From Pseudomonadota bacterium (GTDB taxonomy: Bacteria > Pseudomonadota > Alphaproteobacteria > Rhizobiales > Xanthobacteraceae), in the NCBI GenBank assembly GCA_023392205.1, contig JAEVZN010000204.1, positions 1 through 9,311 on the forward strand: a stretch of DNA of 9,311 nucleotides, read 5' to 3'. Positions 1-9,137 of the stretch are shown here, one piece after another (the first letter of the stretch is position 1; the number at the start of each line of letters is the position of its first letter). The notes beneath the pieces are model-generated. The model saw only the letters and a program-made list of their open reading frames with translations, made no database searches and was not told the DNA's origin. The translations under genes were made by a program, and so were the position numbers.

Positions 1-133
1 GCCCATGGCACTCGGCGCAGCGCGCTTTGAATGCAGCCTCACCATCGGCTGCGGCTGTCCCGCCAGGAACCCCCACGCCGATGACAGCACCGAGACCAAG
101 CGCCACTGCGGCAAACCAATGTCGAACACGCAT
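1..133 (-). CDS. Secreted c-type cytochrome, N-terminal part only
   Basis: Only the first 44 codons lie in the window; the gene runs off the left edge. It starts at the ATG whose first base is 133, with a good Shine-Dalgarno (GGGAGGTG in the minus-strand 5' region, about 6 nt before the ATG). Residues 1-29 look like a Sec signal peptide: basic MRVR, a hydrophobic Ala/Gly/Val/Leu core, and an AAA cleavage site before Asp30. Residues 39-43 read CAECH, a CxxCH motif for covalent haem c attachment, followed by Gly, as in class I soluble cytochromes. The product should be a periplasmic electron carrier. It lies 45 nt downstream of the usp gene on the same strand with no obvious terminator between, so co-transcription is likely. 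The axial Met ligand and total length are out of view, so the subfamily cannot be named. Confidence 0.8.
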   Translation of the reverse strand, partial: MRVRHWFAAVALGLGAVIGVGVPGGTAAADGEAAFKARCAECHG

Positions 134-178
134 ATCATTCACCTCCCGTTACACTTGGCGGTGCGGAATACGCAAAAT

Positions 179-1045
179 CTATCTGACCGGAGGCACGGCC
201 AGCACGTCCGTATCCAGCCCGCCCAGCGCCTGTTCGGCGACGCTGCCAAGAACCGCCTTGACGAACGGCGATCGGCCATGGGTGCCGATCACGACGAGAT
301 CGGCATGCGTTTCCGCGGCCAGTTTTTCCAGAACCGGGAACGCGTCGCCCTCTTCCACAACACTGGACCAGCGCGGTTCATCAAGTTTGTGCTGCATGAG
401 GAATGCAGATAACTCGCTCATTGTCTGATGCCGTTCCGTGGCGACATAATCGTCGATCCGTTCCTGTCCGGCAGCCGCAACATAGAGCTTGCCCTTTGCC
501 AGCGGCACGAAGGCGTGAACGATGGTCAGGTTTCCGTCATCGACAAGCCTGAGGCCGCGCGCAACGCGAATCGCGCGGGCCGCATGGTCCGACATATCCA
601 CGCCGGCAAGGACGGCACGATAATGCATGTGTTCGGACGCACGCCTGACCATCAGTACCGGAGTTCGCGATGTACGGACGACACGCTCGATCGGTGTTCC
701 CAGAAATGCATCGCTCAACGATGGCTTGCGATGCGCGCCCATCACGATCAGGCCGGCCGACAGCGTTTCGGCGGCCTGCTGGATGCTCTCATCGACGTCG
801 CCGATCCGGACCATCGCCTTGCAGGTGACGCCGGACAATTCCGGCATCACTTCGATGTGTTCATGCAGGATGCGTTCGGCGTCGGCGCATTCAAACTGCG
901 CATCCGGCGCGTCAAGCTTCCCGTCAACCACATGGAGCAAGGTCAGTGTCGCGTTCAATTGGCGGGCAAATTGTCCAGCGCGCCGCAGCGCGCGGTGCGA
1001 TCCCGTCGAGAAATCGGTGGCAGCGATAATGTGCATCGGGCGCAC
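179..1045 (-). CDS. Tandem-domain universal stress protein (UspA family)
   Basis: A 288-residue cytoplasmic protein made of two USP domains, about residues 4-135 and 141-286. Each opens with a short beta strand of the expected type (HIIAATDFS; RAVLAGVDMS). The second domain ends with a complete ATP-binding motif, Gly254-x2-Gly257-x9-Gly267-Ser268, followed by strand DVLAVPP. The first domain has the same frame (Gly103-x2-Arg106-x9-Gly116-Thr117) but the second Gly is Arg, so nucleotide binding there may be weak or lost. Two starts are possible: GTG at 1045 or ATG at 1036, four codons in. Neither has a strong ribosome site, and the ATG begins directly at the conserved first strand. USPs of this kind act in stress or hypoxia survival; the exact role is unknown. 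It is divergent from the cation ATPase gene and probably heads an operon with the cytochrome gene. An FNR-like box lies upstream. Confidence 0.92.
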   Translation of the reverse strand: MRPMHIIAATDFSTGSHRALRRAGQFARQLNATLTLLHVVDGKLDAPDAQFECADAERILHEHIEVMPELSGVTCKAMVRIGDVDESIQQAAETLSAGLIVMGAHRKPSLSDAFLGTPIERVVRTSRTPVLMVRRASEHMHYRAVLAGVDMSDHAARAIRVARGLRLVDDGNLTIVHAFVPLAKGKLYVAAAGQERIDDYVATERHQTMSELSAFLMQHKLDEPRWSSVVEEGDAFPVLEKLAAETHADLVVIGTHGRSPFVKAVLGSVAEQALGGLDTDVLAVPPVR

Positions 1046-1063
1046 GTCTCAGATTCAGATGAC

Positions 1064-1105
1064 TTTATCTTCCGGATGGACCCCGATTACGATGACCTGA
1101 GTCAA
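1064..1105 (-). promoter_or_regulatory. Candidate FNR/FixK-type promoter for the left usp gene
   Basis: Bases 1092-1105 read ATGACCTGAGTCAA, a 7-of-10 match to the FNR/FixK consensus TTGAT-N4-ATCAA, with seven of eight core TTGA/TCAA bases and a symmetric TGAC-N4-GTCA centre. On the minus strand, 22 nt downstream of the box, lies GATAAA (1069-1064), a 4-of-6 match to TATAAT. That spacing is what a class II FNR-activated promoter has (box centred near -41.5), placing a start site near 1057, just before the usp start codon. The box is degenerate; the correct spacing is the main support. Activation in the ATPase direction fits less well. Confidence 0.4.
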
Positions 1106-1120
1106 ATCGAATCGTCAAAT
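1101..1120 (+). repeat. Short direct repeat GTCAAAT, 13 bp apart
   Basis: GTCAAAT occurs at 1101-1107 and again at 1114-1120. The first copy overlaps the right half of the FNR-like box. Two identical heptamers just over one helical turn apart could be a tandem site for a response regulator, but such a repeat can also arise by chance in 200 bases. Confidence 0.3.
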
Positions 1121-1159
1121 TGCGGCTTAGCAGGATAAACGCAGCCCCTGTTGGTCATT

Positions 1160-1175
1160 CCGGCCCGAAGGCCGG
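1160..1175. other. Small GC-rich hairpin in the divergent promoter region
   Basis: CCGGCC (1160-1165) and GGCCGG (1170-1175) form a perfect 6-bp stem closing a CGAA loop. An overlapping alternative pairs GGCCC (1162-1166) with GGGCC (1174-1178). It lies about 65 nt upstream of the ATPase start and is not followed by a T-run, so it is not an ordinary intrinsic terminator. It would lie in the leader if transcription starts upstream of it. Confidence 0.3.
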
Positions 1176-1204
1176 GCCGCAATCAGGAACGCTGACAGGG
1201 CATT

Positions 1205-1221
1205 TTGTCACATCGCGACAA
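1205..1221. promoter_or_regulatory. 17-bp near-perfect palindrome before the ATPase start; possible operator
   Basis: The sequence TTGTCAC-ATC-GCGACAA has 7-bp arms with one mismatch around a 3-bp centre. It ends 20 nt before the ATPase ATG. Its overall length does not fit the FNR/FixK spacing. It could be an operator for another dimeric regulator, or a leader hairpin near the ribosome site. The ribosome site itself is weak (GCGAG about 4 nt before ATG), so translation control is conceivable. Confidence 0.35.
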
Positions 1222-1241
1222 CTTCTCTCGAAGCGAGACGC

Positions 1242-3998
<2,757 letters not shown>

Positions 3999-4024
3999 TG
4001 TCGTTGGCGATACAGGAGGCAGGC

Positions 4025-4960
4025 ATGGTACCCATCACCACGCTGACGATGAATCCCGCCATCGATATCGCAACGGCAGTGGAGCGGGTAGAGCCGGTTC
4101 ACAAGCTGCGATGTACGGCACCCCGACGCGATCCCGGAGGGGGCGGCATCAATGTGGCGCGCGTTGTGGCCCGGATGGGAGGCGCGGTGACAGCGGTCTA
4201 TCCGGTCGGCGGTGCCGCAGGTCAGCAATTGCAAAGCCTTGTCGAATCCGAAGGCGTTCGCTCTTCGACATTCCCTGTGCAAGACGAGACGCGCCTGAGT
4301 TTCACCGTCACTGAAAGCATGTCCGGCAAGGAATTCCGCTTCGTGCTGCCGGGCAGGCCGATATCCGGCACGGATTGCCGGCAGGCGCTAGACACGCTCG
4401 GCCATTGCCCGGAGGGTGGCTATCTGGTCCTCAGCGGAAGCCTGCCACCGGGTGTGCCGCCGGAATTCTATGCGCATGCCGCGTCGGCTGCGAAAGCGCG
4501 CGGCTGCAAGGTGGTGGCGGACACGTCCGGCGCGGCCGCCCTGGCGCTCCTGCGGGAAGGCATCTGCCTGATCAAACCGAATTTGCGGGAACTCGAAACA
4601 TTGGCAGGACGGACGCTTCCTGCCCAAGACGATTGGCGGCGCGCCTGTCAGGATATCGTGGAGTTCGGACAGGCCGAAATCGTCGCACTGACTCTTGGCG
4701 CAAACGGAGCCATGCTGGTCTCGAAAGACAATACACTGCGCGCCGCGCCATTGCCGATCGGCACAGCCAGTTCGGTCGGGGCAGGCGACAGCTTTCTCGG
4801 CGCCATGGTCTGGGCCATGGCGTCCGGGCGGACGCTCGCCGAGGCCTTTGAATGGGGGAATGCGGCCGGTGGCGCCGCCTTGCTGACGCCGGGAACAGAA
4901 CTCTGCCGCCGGGAAGACGTTGAACGTCTGGCGCCCCGGGTGGCGCTGGAGCCGATGTGA
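4025..4960 (+). CDS. pfkB: 6-phosphofructokinase II (PfkB/ribokinase family)
   Basis: A 311-residue cytoplasmic sugar-phosphate kinase, very close in length to E. coli Pfk-2 (309). It probably makes fructose 1,6-bisphosphate from fructose 6-phosphate and ATP. Matches to the E. coli enzyme are extensive: KLRCTAP (27-33), the first PfkB signature PGGGGINVAR (37-46), SGSLPPGV (137-144), KPNLRE with the NxxE motif (184-189), and the second signature VGAGDS (251-256) with catalytic Asp255. The ending GTELC matches GTRLC of Pfk-2, which favours this over 1-phosphofructokinase or tagatose-6-phosphate kinase. The start is fixed by a strong AGGAGG (4014-4019) 5 nt before ATG. The same frame is open for another 183 codons upstream, but that part lies antiparallel to nothing and simply overlaps the ATPase gene in another frame, so it is not coding. 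It probably shares a transcript with the ATPase gene. Confidence 0.93.
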   Translation: MVPITTLTMNPAIDIATAVERVEPVHKLRCTAPRRDPGGGGINVARVVARMGGAVTAVYPVGGAAGQQLQSLVESEGVRSSTFPVQDETRLSFTVTESMSGKEFRFVLPGRPISGTDCRQALDTLGHCPEGGYLVLSGSLPPGVPPEFYAHAASAAKARGCKVVADTSGAAALALLREGICLIKPNLRELETLAGRTLPAQDDWRRACQDIVEFGQAEIVALTLGANGAMLVSKDNTLRAAPLPIGTASSVGAGDSFLGAMVWAMASGRTLAEAFEWGNAAGGAALLTPGTELCRREDVERLAPRVALEPM

Positions 4961-4980
4961 CATGCCGGATCGCGGCGTGA

Positions 4981-5301
4981 TTGCGGCAACGACCGATAAT
5001 TGCGGGCTCCGCCTTTCTGCTCGGCATTCCGAGTTCGCTCGGCTTCGGCGCCCTCGCGCATATTGCGCCGGGCGGCATGTCGATTCTCGATGCTGTGGAT
5101 TTTGCGGCATCGAATGTGCTGCTGCCGATCAGCGGAATGGCCATTGCGGTTTTTGCCGGATGGCATTGGCGCCGGACCGACGCCGACGCGGCGATGGCCT
5201 TCCGGTGGAATGGGCTGGCGCGCTTGTGGCGCGCAACGATTCGCTATCTCGCGCCAGCCGTTATTCTCGTCATCCTGTTACGCTCTCTGTCGGTCCTGTA
5301 A
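4981..5301 (+). pseudogene. C-terminal remnant of a sodium-dependent (NSS/SNF family) transporter
   Basis: An open frame of about 106 codons. It resembles the last quarter of bacterial neurotransmitter:sodium symporters, which are normally about 450 residues: a helix with the GIPSSLGFG signature (residues 15-23), then ILDAVDFAASNVLLPISGMAIAV with the typical SNxLLP element (44-49), a GWxW segment, and a last helix (about 88-104). The other 8 or so helices are missing, because pfkB ends only 20 nt upstream. The only upstream start is TTG at 4981, right after a stop at 4978-4980 and without a convincing ribosome site. It is therefore most likely a 5'-deleted relic rather than a working transporter. 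It could still be translated as a small membrane protein by coupling to pfkB. It converges with the phasin gene 23 nt away, and no clear terminator was seen between them. Confidence 0.7.
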
Positions 5302-5324
5302 GAAAACCGTGGCGCAACGGAAAC

Positions 5325-5789
5325 TCACGCCGCGCGGGATTGCGATCGCGGCTGCTCGCTTTCGCCCCTCTCACGCGACGTGAAGCTCTGCTCGAACGCC
5401 TTTGCGGCGTCCTGAGCCGATGCCTTAGCAGCTTCCAGATTCATGACAGGCGGCCTCATCGCACCGAGGAGCGACAGCATCTGCTGCTGACAGGCGAGCC
5501 CATCTGCCATCAATCGCTGCGATGCGCCGGTCGCCCAGGCCTGATATTCGCGCATCACGTCAGCCGGGTTGCCGGCCTTGCAGATCCGCTCCGCCGCTTC
5601 GAGCGCAGCATGCGTCCCGGCATGCCGCCTTTCGAACCATCCGTTTGCAAGCGACTGCATGTTATCCAGCAGCTTGTCCTGAGACTCCCAGAAATTGGAC
5701 GCATTCGCGCTCAGCGCCGCCATTGCCCATTCAGGGCGGGCGAGCCGATCCATTGCATTCAACTGCTCGTTCATGGTCTTGCCAGTCAT
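5325..5789 (-). CDS. Phasin family protein (PHA granule-associated)
   Basis: A 154-residue, mostly helical protein with no cysteine-rich or membrane segment. Residues 19-110 carry a phasin-like helical pattern, including NFWESQDKLLDNMQSLANGW (32-51) and an NPADVMREYQAWATGASQRL stretch (74-93). Phasins coat polyhydroxyalkanoate granules and control their size. The Ala-rich helix (117-135) is followed by a short charged, Ser/Arg-rich tail. The frame is open for 14 more codons upstream, but the ATG at 5789 is chosen because GGAGG (5802-5798) sits 8 nt before it. It follows phaC on the same strand with a 64-nt gap, which supports both the family call and co-transcription. Confidence 0.82.
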   Translation of the reverse strand: MTGKTMNEQLNAMDRLARPEWAMAALSANASNFWESQDKLLDNMQSLANGWFERRHAGTHAALEAAERICKAGNPADVMREYQAWATGASQRLMADGLACQQQMLSLLGAMRPPVMNLEAAKASAQDAAKAFEQSFTSRERGESEQPRSQSRAA

Positions 5790-5853
5790 GGTGCACTCCT
5801 CCGTTGTGACACGCCTACAAAATAGCTGCACCCCAGCCCCATTCCGTCGTCAC

Positions 5854-7725
5854 TCAGCGGTCGAAAACATAATCGCCCGGCGCCGGCTTGACCGGTGCGA
5901 TCCCGCATTCCGGCATTCCCATCTGCGGCGGCCTGATCCGCTCCGTGCTATGCTCGGACAGCCACGCCAACCAGGCCGGCCACCAAGACCCTTGCACAGG
6001 ATTGTGTCGGTTTCGCCACCTTTCTGGCGAAAGATACGGTTCGGCTTCCGAATGGGTTCCGATGCGAAATTCGCGCTGCGCGGGGCCGGGCGGGTTGACG
6101 ATCCCGGCATTGTGTCCGCCCGTGGTGAGAACGAAGGTCACATCGACATCCGCCTGCAAATGCACTTTATAAACCGACGTCCAGGGCGCTACATGGTCCC
6201 ATTCCGAGGCCACCGCAAAAATTGGGACCTTTATATTCGACAATCCGACCGGCAGGCCGTCGACCACATAACGGCCGGCAGCGAGGTCGTTATTGAGAAA
6301 CAGCCGCCGCAGATATTCGCTGTGCATGCGGTAAGACATATGCGTTGCATCGGCATTCCAGGCCATCAGGTCTGAAAACTTGGTGCGCCTGCCGATCAGG
6401 TAATCCCGCACCATGCGCGACCAGATCAGATCGTTCGAGCGCAGGAGATGAAAGGCTCCCGCCATCTGACGCGCTTCCAGAATGCCCTTTTGCCACATCA
6501 GGTCCTCGAGAAAAGTGACTTCGCTTTCGTCGACGAACAGCGTCAATTCCCCGGCATCCGCAAAATCTGTTTGCGCTGCAAGCAACGTCAACGACTTCAA
6601 AGCCGGATCGTTGCTGCGCCCAAGCGCGGCTGCGGCGATCGACAGCAGGGTGCCGCCGAGGCAATAGCCCACCGCGTGGACCGGGTGGCCGGGAACGAGA
6701 GTCTGCACCACACGCAAGGCCGCCCCGATGCCGCGCGACAGGTAATCGTCGAGGCCGATTTCGCGATGTTCGGGCCGCGGATTGCGCCAGGAAACGATGA
6801 ACACGGTATGGCCGGCCTCGACCAGATGTCGCACCAGCGAATTGTCCGGCGACAGATCGAGAATGTAATATTTCATGATCCAGGCAGGGACGATCAGAAC
6901 AGGCTCCGCATGGACCGTTTCGGTCTGCGGGGCATACTGGATCACTTCGATCAATTCGTTGCGAAAGACGACCATTCCCGGCGTGCAGGCAATGGTCTCA
7001 CCGACGCGGTAGGCCTCCGCCCCCGCGGGGCGCTGGCCGGAAATGAGCCGTTGCAGATCGTCGGCGAGGTTGCGTGCGCCATGCAGAAGGTTTTCACCTC
7101 CGGTTTCGGCGATCCTGCGCAGGACCACCGGATTGGTCGCGATAAAATTGCTCGGCGCCAGCGGATCGAGCGCCTGCCGCGCAGCGAATGCGAGTTTGCG
7201 GACGTTATGAGGCGCCACACCCGGTACACTTATGATTGCGCGTTCCCACCATTCCTGCTGCAACAGGAATGACTGATGGATCAGGTTGAAGGGCCATTGC
7301 GACCAGGCCGCATCTGCGAAGCGTTTGTCGTGTGGCGCAGGCTGCACGCAAGGCTCAGGGGGCGCATCGCCTGCCGTCGCGCAGTTTACCGCATAGCTCC
7401 AGAACTGACCGGCACGCTCGAGCGCGTCCATGGCCAGTTCCTGCTGCAAACCCGGCGACATTGCGAAATGGCCAAGCCAGTCAACTGACGCATTGAACAG
7501 CGACAACGGGGAACGTCCAAGCGTTGCGCGCATGAATGTTGCACGCAATAGCCGGTCGAGATCGGTGCTGATGGTCGCGCTTGCGGCAGTACTTCCGCCA
7601 TTGCCCGCGGACATAGATGCCGTACGTGCTTCACGACCGCTGCACGACGGCGCGACGGCAGGCGCCATCCGTCCAGCTGCGGTACCGGAATCGATATTCT
7701 CACTCTGCAACGCGGCGAGAGACAT
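5854..7725 (-). CDS. phaC: Class I poly(3-hydroxyalkanoate) synthase
   Basis: A 623-residue enzyme that polymerises 3-hydroxyacyl-CoA into polyhydroxyalkanoate on granule surfaces. The PhaC box reads GYCLGG (353-358), with nucleophile Cys355 in place of the lipase Ser. The rest of the triad is visible: Asp510 in SEWDHVAPW and His538 in GGHNAG. The Asp-His spacing of 28 equals that of the Cupriavidus necator enzyme. An N-terminal PhaC domain (about 55-230) precedes the alpha/beta-hydrolase domain (about 275-590). Length and single-subunit build fit class I. The first 50 residues are Ala/Ser/Gly-rich and poorly conserved-looking. The start is therefore less certain: ATG 7725 has a weak GAGAG 6 nt upstream, and later in-frame ATGs (7668, 7614) have no better site. 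No phaA or phaB is nearby; a phasin gene follows instead. Confidence 0.95.
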   Translation of the reverse strand: MSLAALQSENIDSGTAAGRMAPAVAPSCSGREARTASMSAGNGGSTAASATISTDLDRLLRATFMRATLGRSPLSLFNASVDWLGHFAMSPGLQQELAMDALERAGQFWSYAVNCATAGDAPPEPCVQPAPHDKRFADAAWSQWPFNLIHQSFLLQQEWWERAIISVPGVAPHNVRKLAFAARQALDPLAPSNFIATNPVVLRRIAETGGENLLHGARNLADDLQRLISGQRPAGAEAYRVGETIACTPGMVVFRNELIEVIQYAPQTETVHAEPVLIVPAWIMKYYILDLSPDNSLVRHLVEAGHTVFIVSWRNPRPEHREIGLDDYLSRGIGAALRVVQTLVPGHPVHAVGYCLGGTLLSIAAAALGRSNDPALKSLTLLAAQTDFADAGELTLFVDESEVTFLEDLMWQKGILEARQMAGAFHLLRSNDLIWSRMVRDYLIGRRTKFSDLMAWNADATHMSYRMHSEYLRRLFLNNDLAAGRYVVDGLPVGLSNIKVPIFAVASEWDHVAPWTSVYKVHLQADVDVTFVLTTGGHNAGIVNPPGPAQREFRIGTHSEAEPYLSPERWRNRHNPVQGSWWPAWLAWLSEHSTERIRPPQMGMPECGIAPVKPAPGDYVFDR

Positions 7726-7758
7726 GGGTCACTCTCGTCCGGATCGGCGCATCGTATG

Positions 7759-7772
7759 TTGATTTCGGTCAA
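7759..7772. promoter_or_regulatory. FNR/FixK-type box between phaC and the right usp gene
   Basis: The bases TTGATTTCGGTCAA match TTGAT-N4-ATCAA at 9 of 10 positions; only the first base of the right half differs. FNR-family regulators (FNR, FnrN, FixK) bind such sites and usually activate genes when oxygen is low. The box is 33 nt upstream of the phaC start and 213 nt upstream of usp. Towards usp, GATAAT (7792-7797, 5 of 6 to TATAAT) follows after 19 nt, slightly short of the usual 22. Towards phaC, a class II start site would fall on the annotated ATG, so there it would mean a nearly leaderless message, a later start codon, or repression. Confidence 0.65.
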
Positions 7773-7985
7773 TTTAGACGGCAAGTACGCAGATAATGAG
7801 TATCGAGACTGCGTTGTTTGGCTTTCCGGATGTTTCTTCGGCCGCTGCAGCATGGCGCTCCTGCGTCCGCTTGTCGCAATATAACACAGTCATGACATCA
7901 ATGAGATCGCCCTCACCTTTGCTGTAATGTCCGCATCCACCACTAAGATCGCCGATATCTTCCGAAGTCACGTTCGAGGTCACGC
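7773..7985 (+). promoter_or_regulatory. Long leader/promoter region of the right usp gene
   Basis: These 213 bases hold no convincing gene. Seen in order are a possible -10 GATAAT (7792-7797), a second -10-like TATAAC (7880-7885) without a good -35, and a direct repeat GTCACG at 7967-7972 and 7979-7984. The second repeat copy overlaps the end of the usp Shine-Dalgarno GAGGT (7976-7980). If transcription starts near 7804, the leader is about 180 nt, long enough for post-transcriptional control, but I found no strong secondary structure by eye. Confidence 0.35.
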
Positions 7986-8837
7986 ATGAGCTTCAAGGAT
8001 TCGCTGGTGGTCGTCACCAGCTACCCGGCGCCGACACCGGATTCCGGTATCGAATACGCCGTCGCCATGGCCGCGTTGCTGCAGACGCAATTGTCAGCCG
8101 TGGCCTTCGAGATCGAAGTCGAGGTGCCGGGCGGCAGCAATTTCATCGCCGACCGGCTGCTTGGATTGCCCGAATTGCTCGATGCCGAATATCAGAAGAG
8201 CGCCGACAATGCGCGGCGCCTGCTGGAGGTTTTCGAAACGGCGGCAAAGGCGTCCGCCGTTCTTGGAGAGACTATTGTCGAACGGAGCCTGAATTCGCAG
8301 ATTGCCGAAATTCTCGTCGACCATGCAAGGCTGCGCGATCTCGTCATCATCCCGGTCGGAGACGCGGACGGCATCGACCACCTTTATGCGGAGCGTATTG
8401 TTTTCGGCGCAGGCCGCCCGGTGATGGTCTTGCCCGAACCGCGCCAAGGCATCGCGCCGAAGCTTGATAATATCCTCATCGCCTGGGATTCCAGCCGCCC
8501 TGCCGCACGCGCCATCGCCGATGCGATACCGCTTCTTCAGAGAGCGCGCACGGTCCGCGCGGTCACTGTGACCGAGGACAAGGACATCACGACATCGCGC
8601 CCCGCGCAGCAATTGGCGCGGCATCTGAAGATGCATGACGTCATGCTGGAAATCGACAGCGTCAGCGCGGCGGGCCGGGAGATCGGCGACGTGCTCGCCG
8701 ATCACGCGAGCTCACATGATGCCGATCTCCTGGTGATGGGCGCCTATGGCCATTCGCGGCTGCGCGACTTCGTGCTCGGCGGTGCGACAAAGAGCATGCT
8801 GGCAAGGCCGCCTCTGCCGCTTTTGCTATCGCATTGA
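7986..8837 (+). CDS. Tandem-domain universal stress protein (UspA family), second copy
   Basis: A 283-residue cytoplasmic protein. The C-terminal domain (about 158-283) is a typical USP: strand DNILIAWDSS, then GAYGHSRLRDFVLGGAT (252-268) as the Gly-x2-Gly-x9-Gly ATP-binding loop, with Gly-Ala-Thr after it in place of an immediate Ser/Thr. The N-terminal half (1-150) keeps the fold pattern (SLVVVTSYP; GRPVMVLP) but has no glycine-loop motif, so it is a degenerate USP domain. It is not a close duplicate of the left USP: the loops and lengths differ, and here the whole motif is gone from domain 1. The start ATG has GAGGT 5 nt upstream. The gene is divergent from phaC and shares its regulatory region, which points to stress or low-oxygen expression together with PHA synthesis. 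Confidence 0.92.
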   Translation: MSFKDSLVVVTSYPAPTPDSGIEYAVAMAALLQTQLSAVAFEIEVEVPGGSNFIADRLLGLPELLDAEYQKSADNARRLLEVFETAAKASAVLGETIVERSLNSQIAEILVDHARLRDLVIIPVGDADGIDHLYAERIVFGAGRPVMVLPEPRQGIAPKLDNILIAWDSSRPAARAIADAIPLLQRARTVRAVTVTEDKDITTSRPAQQLARHLKMHDVMLEIDSVSAAGREIGDVLADHASSHDADLLVMGAYGHSRLRDFVLGGATKSMLARPPLPLLLSH

Positions 8838-9137
8838 GAAGCCTTGTCGGAAATTGGCGCGCCGAACAGGTTGCTGCGAACCAGTCTCTGATTCCGGGTG
8901 CGGGAGAAAACAGGGAAAAATACAGGGTAAAATGCCAAAATTCCGATGGAGATCGGCTAGAAGGCGAAGAAGCTCTGATTTGACAGGCACTTCTGAGCTG
9001 TTTCCCTGTGAAAAAGAACAGGGACGGATTTTGCGGATCAGGGAAATTTCGCGACAATATCAGGCGAGACTTCCCTGTATTTGATTCGCGATTTTGTCGG
9101 TCCGCTTTGCTTCTGGACCTTAGGCTTGGAGGTCACC
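8838..9137. repeat. Non-coding flank with clustered ACAGGGA / TCCCTGT repeats
   Basis: This 300-base stretch holds no convincing gene. A short motif recurs in both orientations: ACAGGGAAA (8910-8918), ACAGGGTAAA (8922-8931), TTTCCCTGT (9001-9009), ACAGGGA (9018-9024), TCAGGGAAA (9038-9046) and TTCCCTGT (9071-9078). Two pairs are inverted. TCCCTGT (9003-9009) faces ACAGGGA (9018-9024) with an 8-nt loop. CAGGGAA (9039-9045) faces TTCCCTG (9071-9077) across 25 nt. A further small stem, GGTCC (9099-9103) with GGACC (9115-9119), precedes the ParB-like gene. The pattern suggests multiple protein-binding sites, or the end of a repeated or mobile element. No transposase or tRNA is seen. Confidence 0.55.

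Noticed and set aside
428..1138. Long plus-strand open frame (236 codons) opposite the left usp gene
   Set aside because: It is antisense to a clear USP with intact motifs, has no recognisable domain, and arises from high-GC codon use.
1092..1139. FNR-type activation of the ATPase from the same box, using GATAAA at 1134-1139
   Set aside because: The gap from box to -10 is 28 nt, about 6 nt too long for class II activation; the usp direction fits exactly.
4388..5144. Several minus-strand frames of 170-240 codons opposite pfkB and the transporter remnant
   Set aside because: Arg/Pro/Ser-rich mirror translations without motifs or ribosome sites.
5302..5324. Bidirectional terminator between the transporter remnant and phasin gene
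   Set aside because: Only a 4-bp stem (CCGT/ACGG) is present and there is no T-run, so it is too weak to call.
6448..7272. 274-codon plus-strand open frame inside phaC
   Set aside because: Antisense shadow of the PHA synthase, whose catalytic motifs and full length are intact; the translated product is His/Arg/Gln-rich with no domain.
7774..7983. 69-codon minus-strand frame in the phaC-usp gap, with a hydrophobic end
   Set aside because: It would begin 3 bp from the usp start on the opposite strand, has no visible Shine-Dalgarno, and would run through the promoter region; no family recognised.
8662..9057. 131-codon minus-strand frame covering the usp end and the repeat block
   Set aside because: Half of it is antisense to usp and the rest translates the short repeats; Ser/Arg-rich, no motif.
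8910..9078. CRISPR array
   Set aside because: The repeated unit is only 7-9 bp, occurs in both orientations and is irregularly spaced; no cas genes are near.
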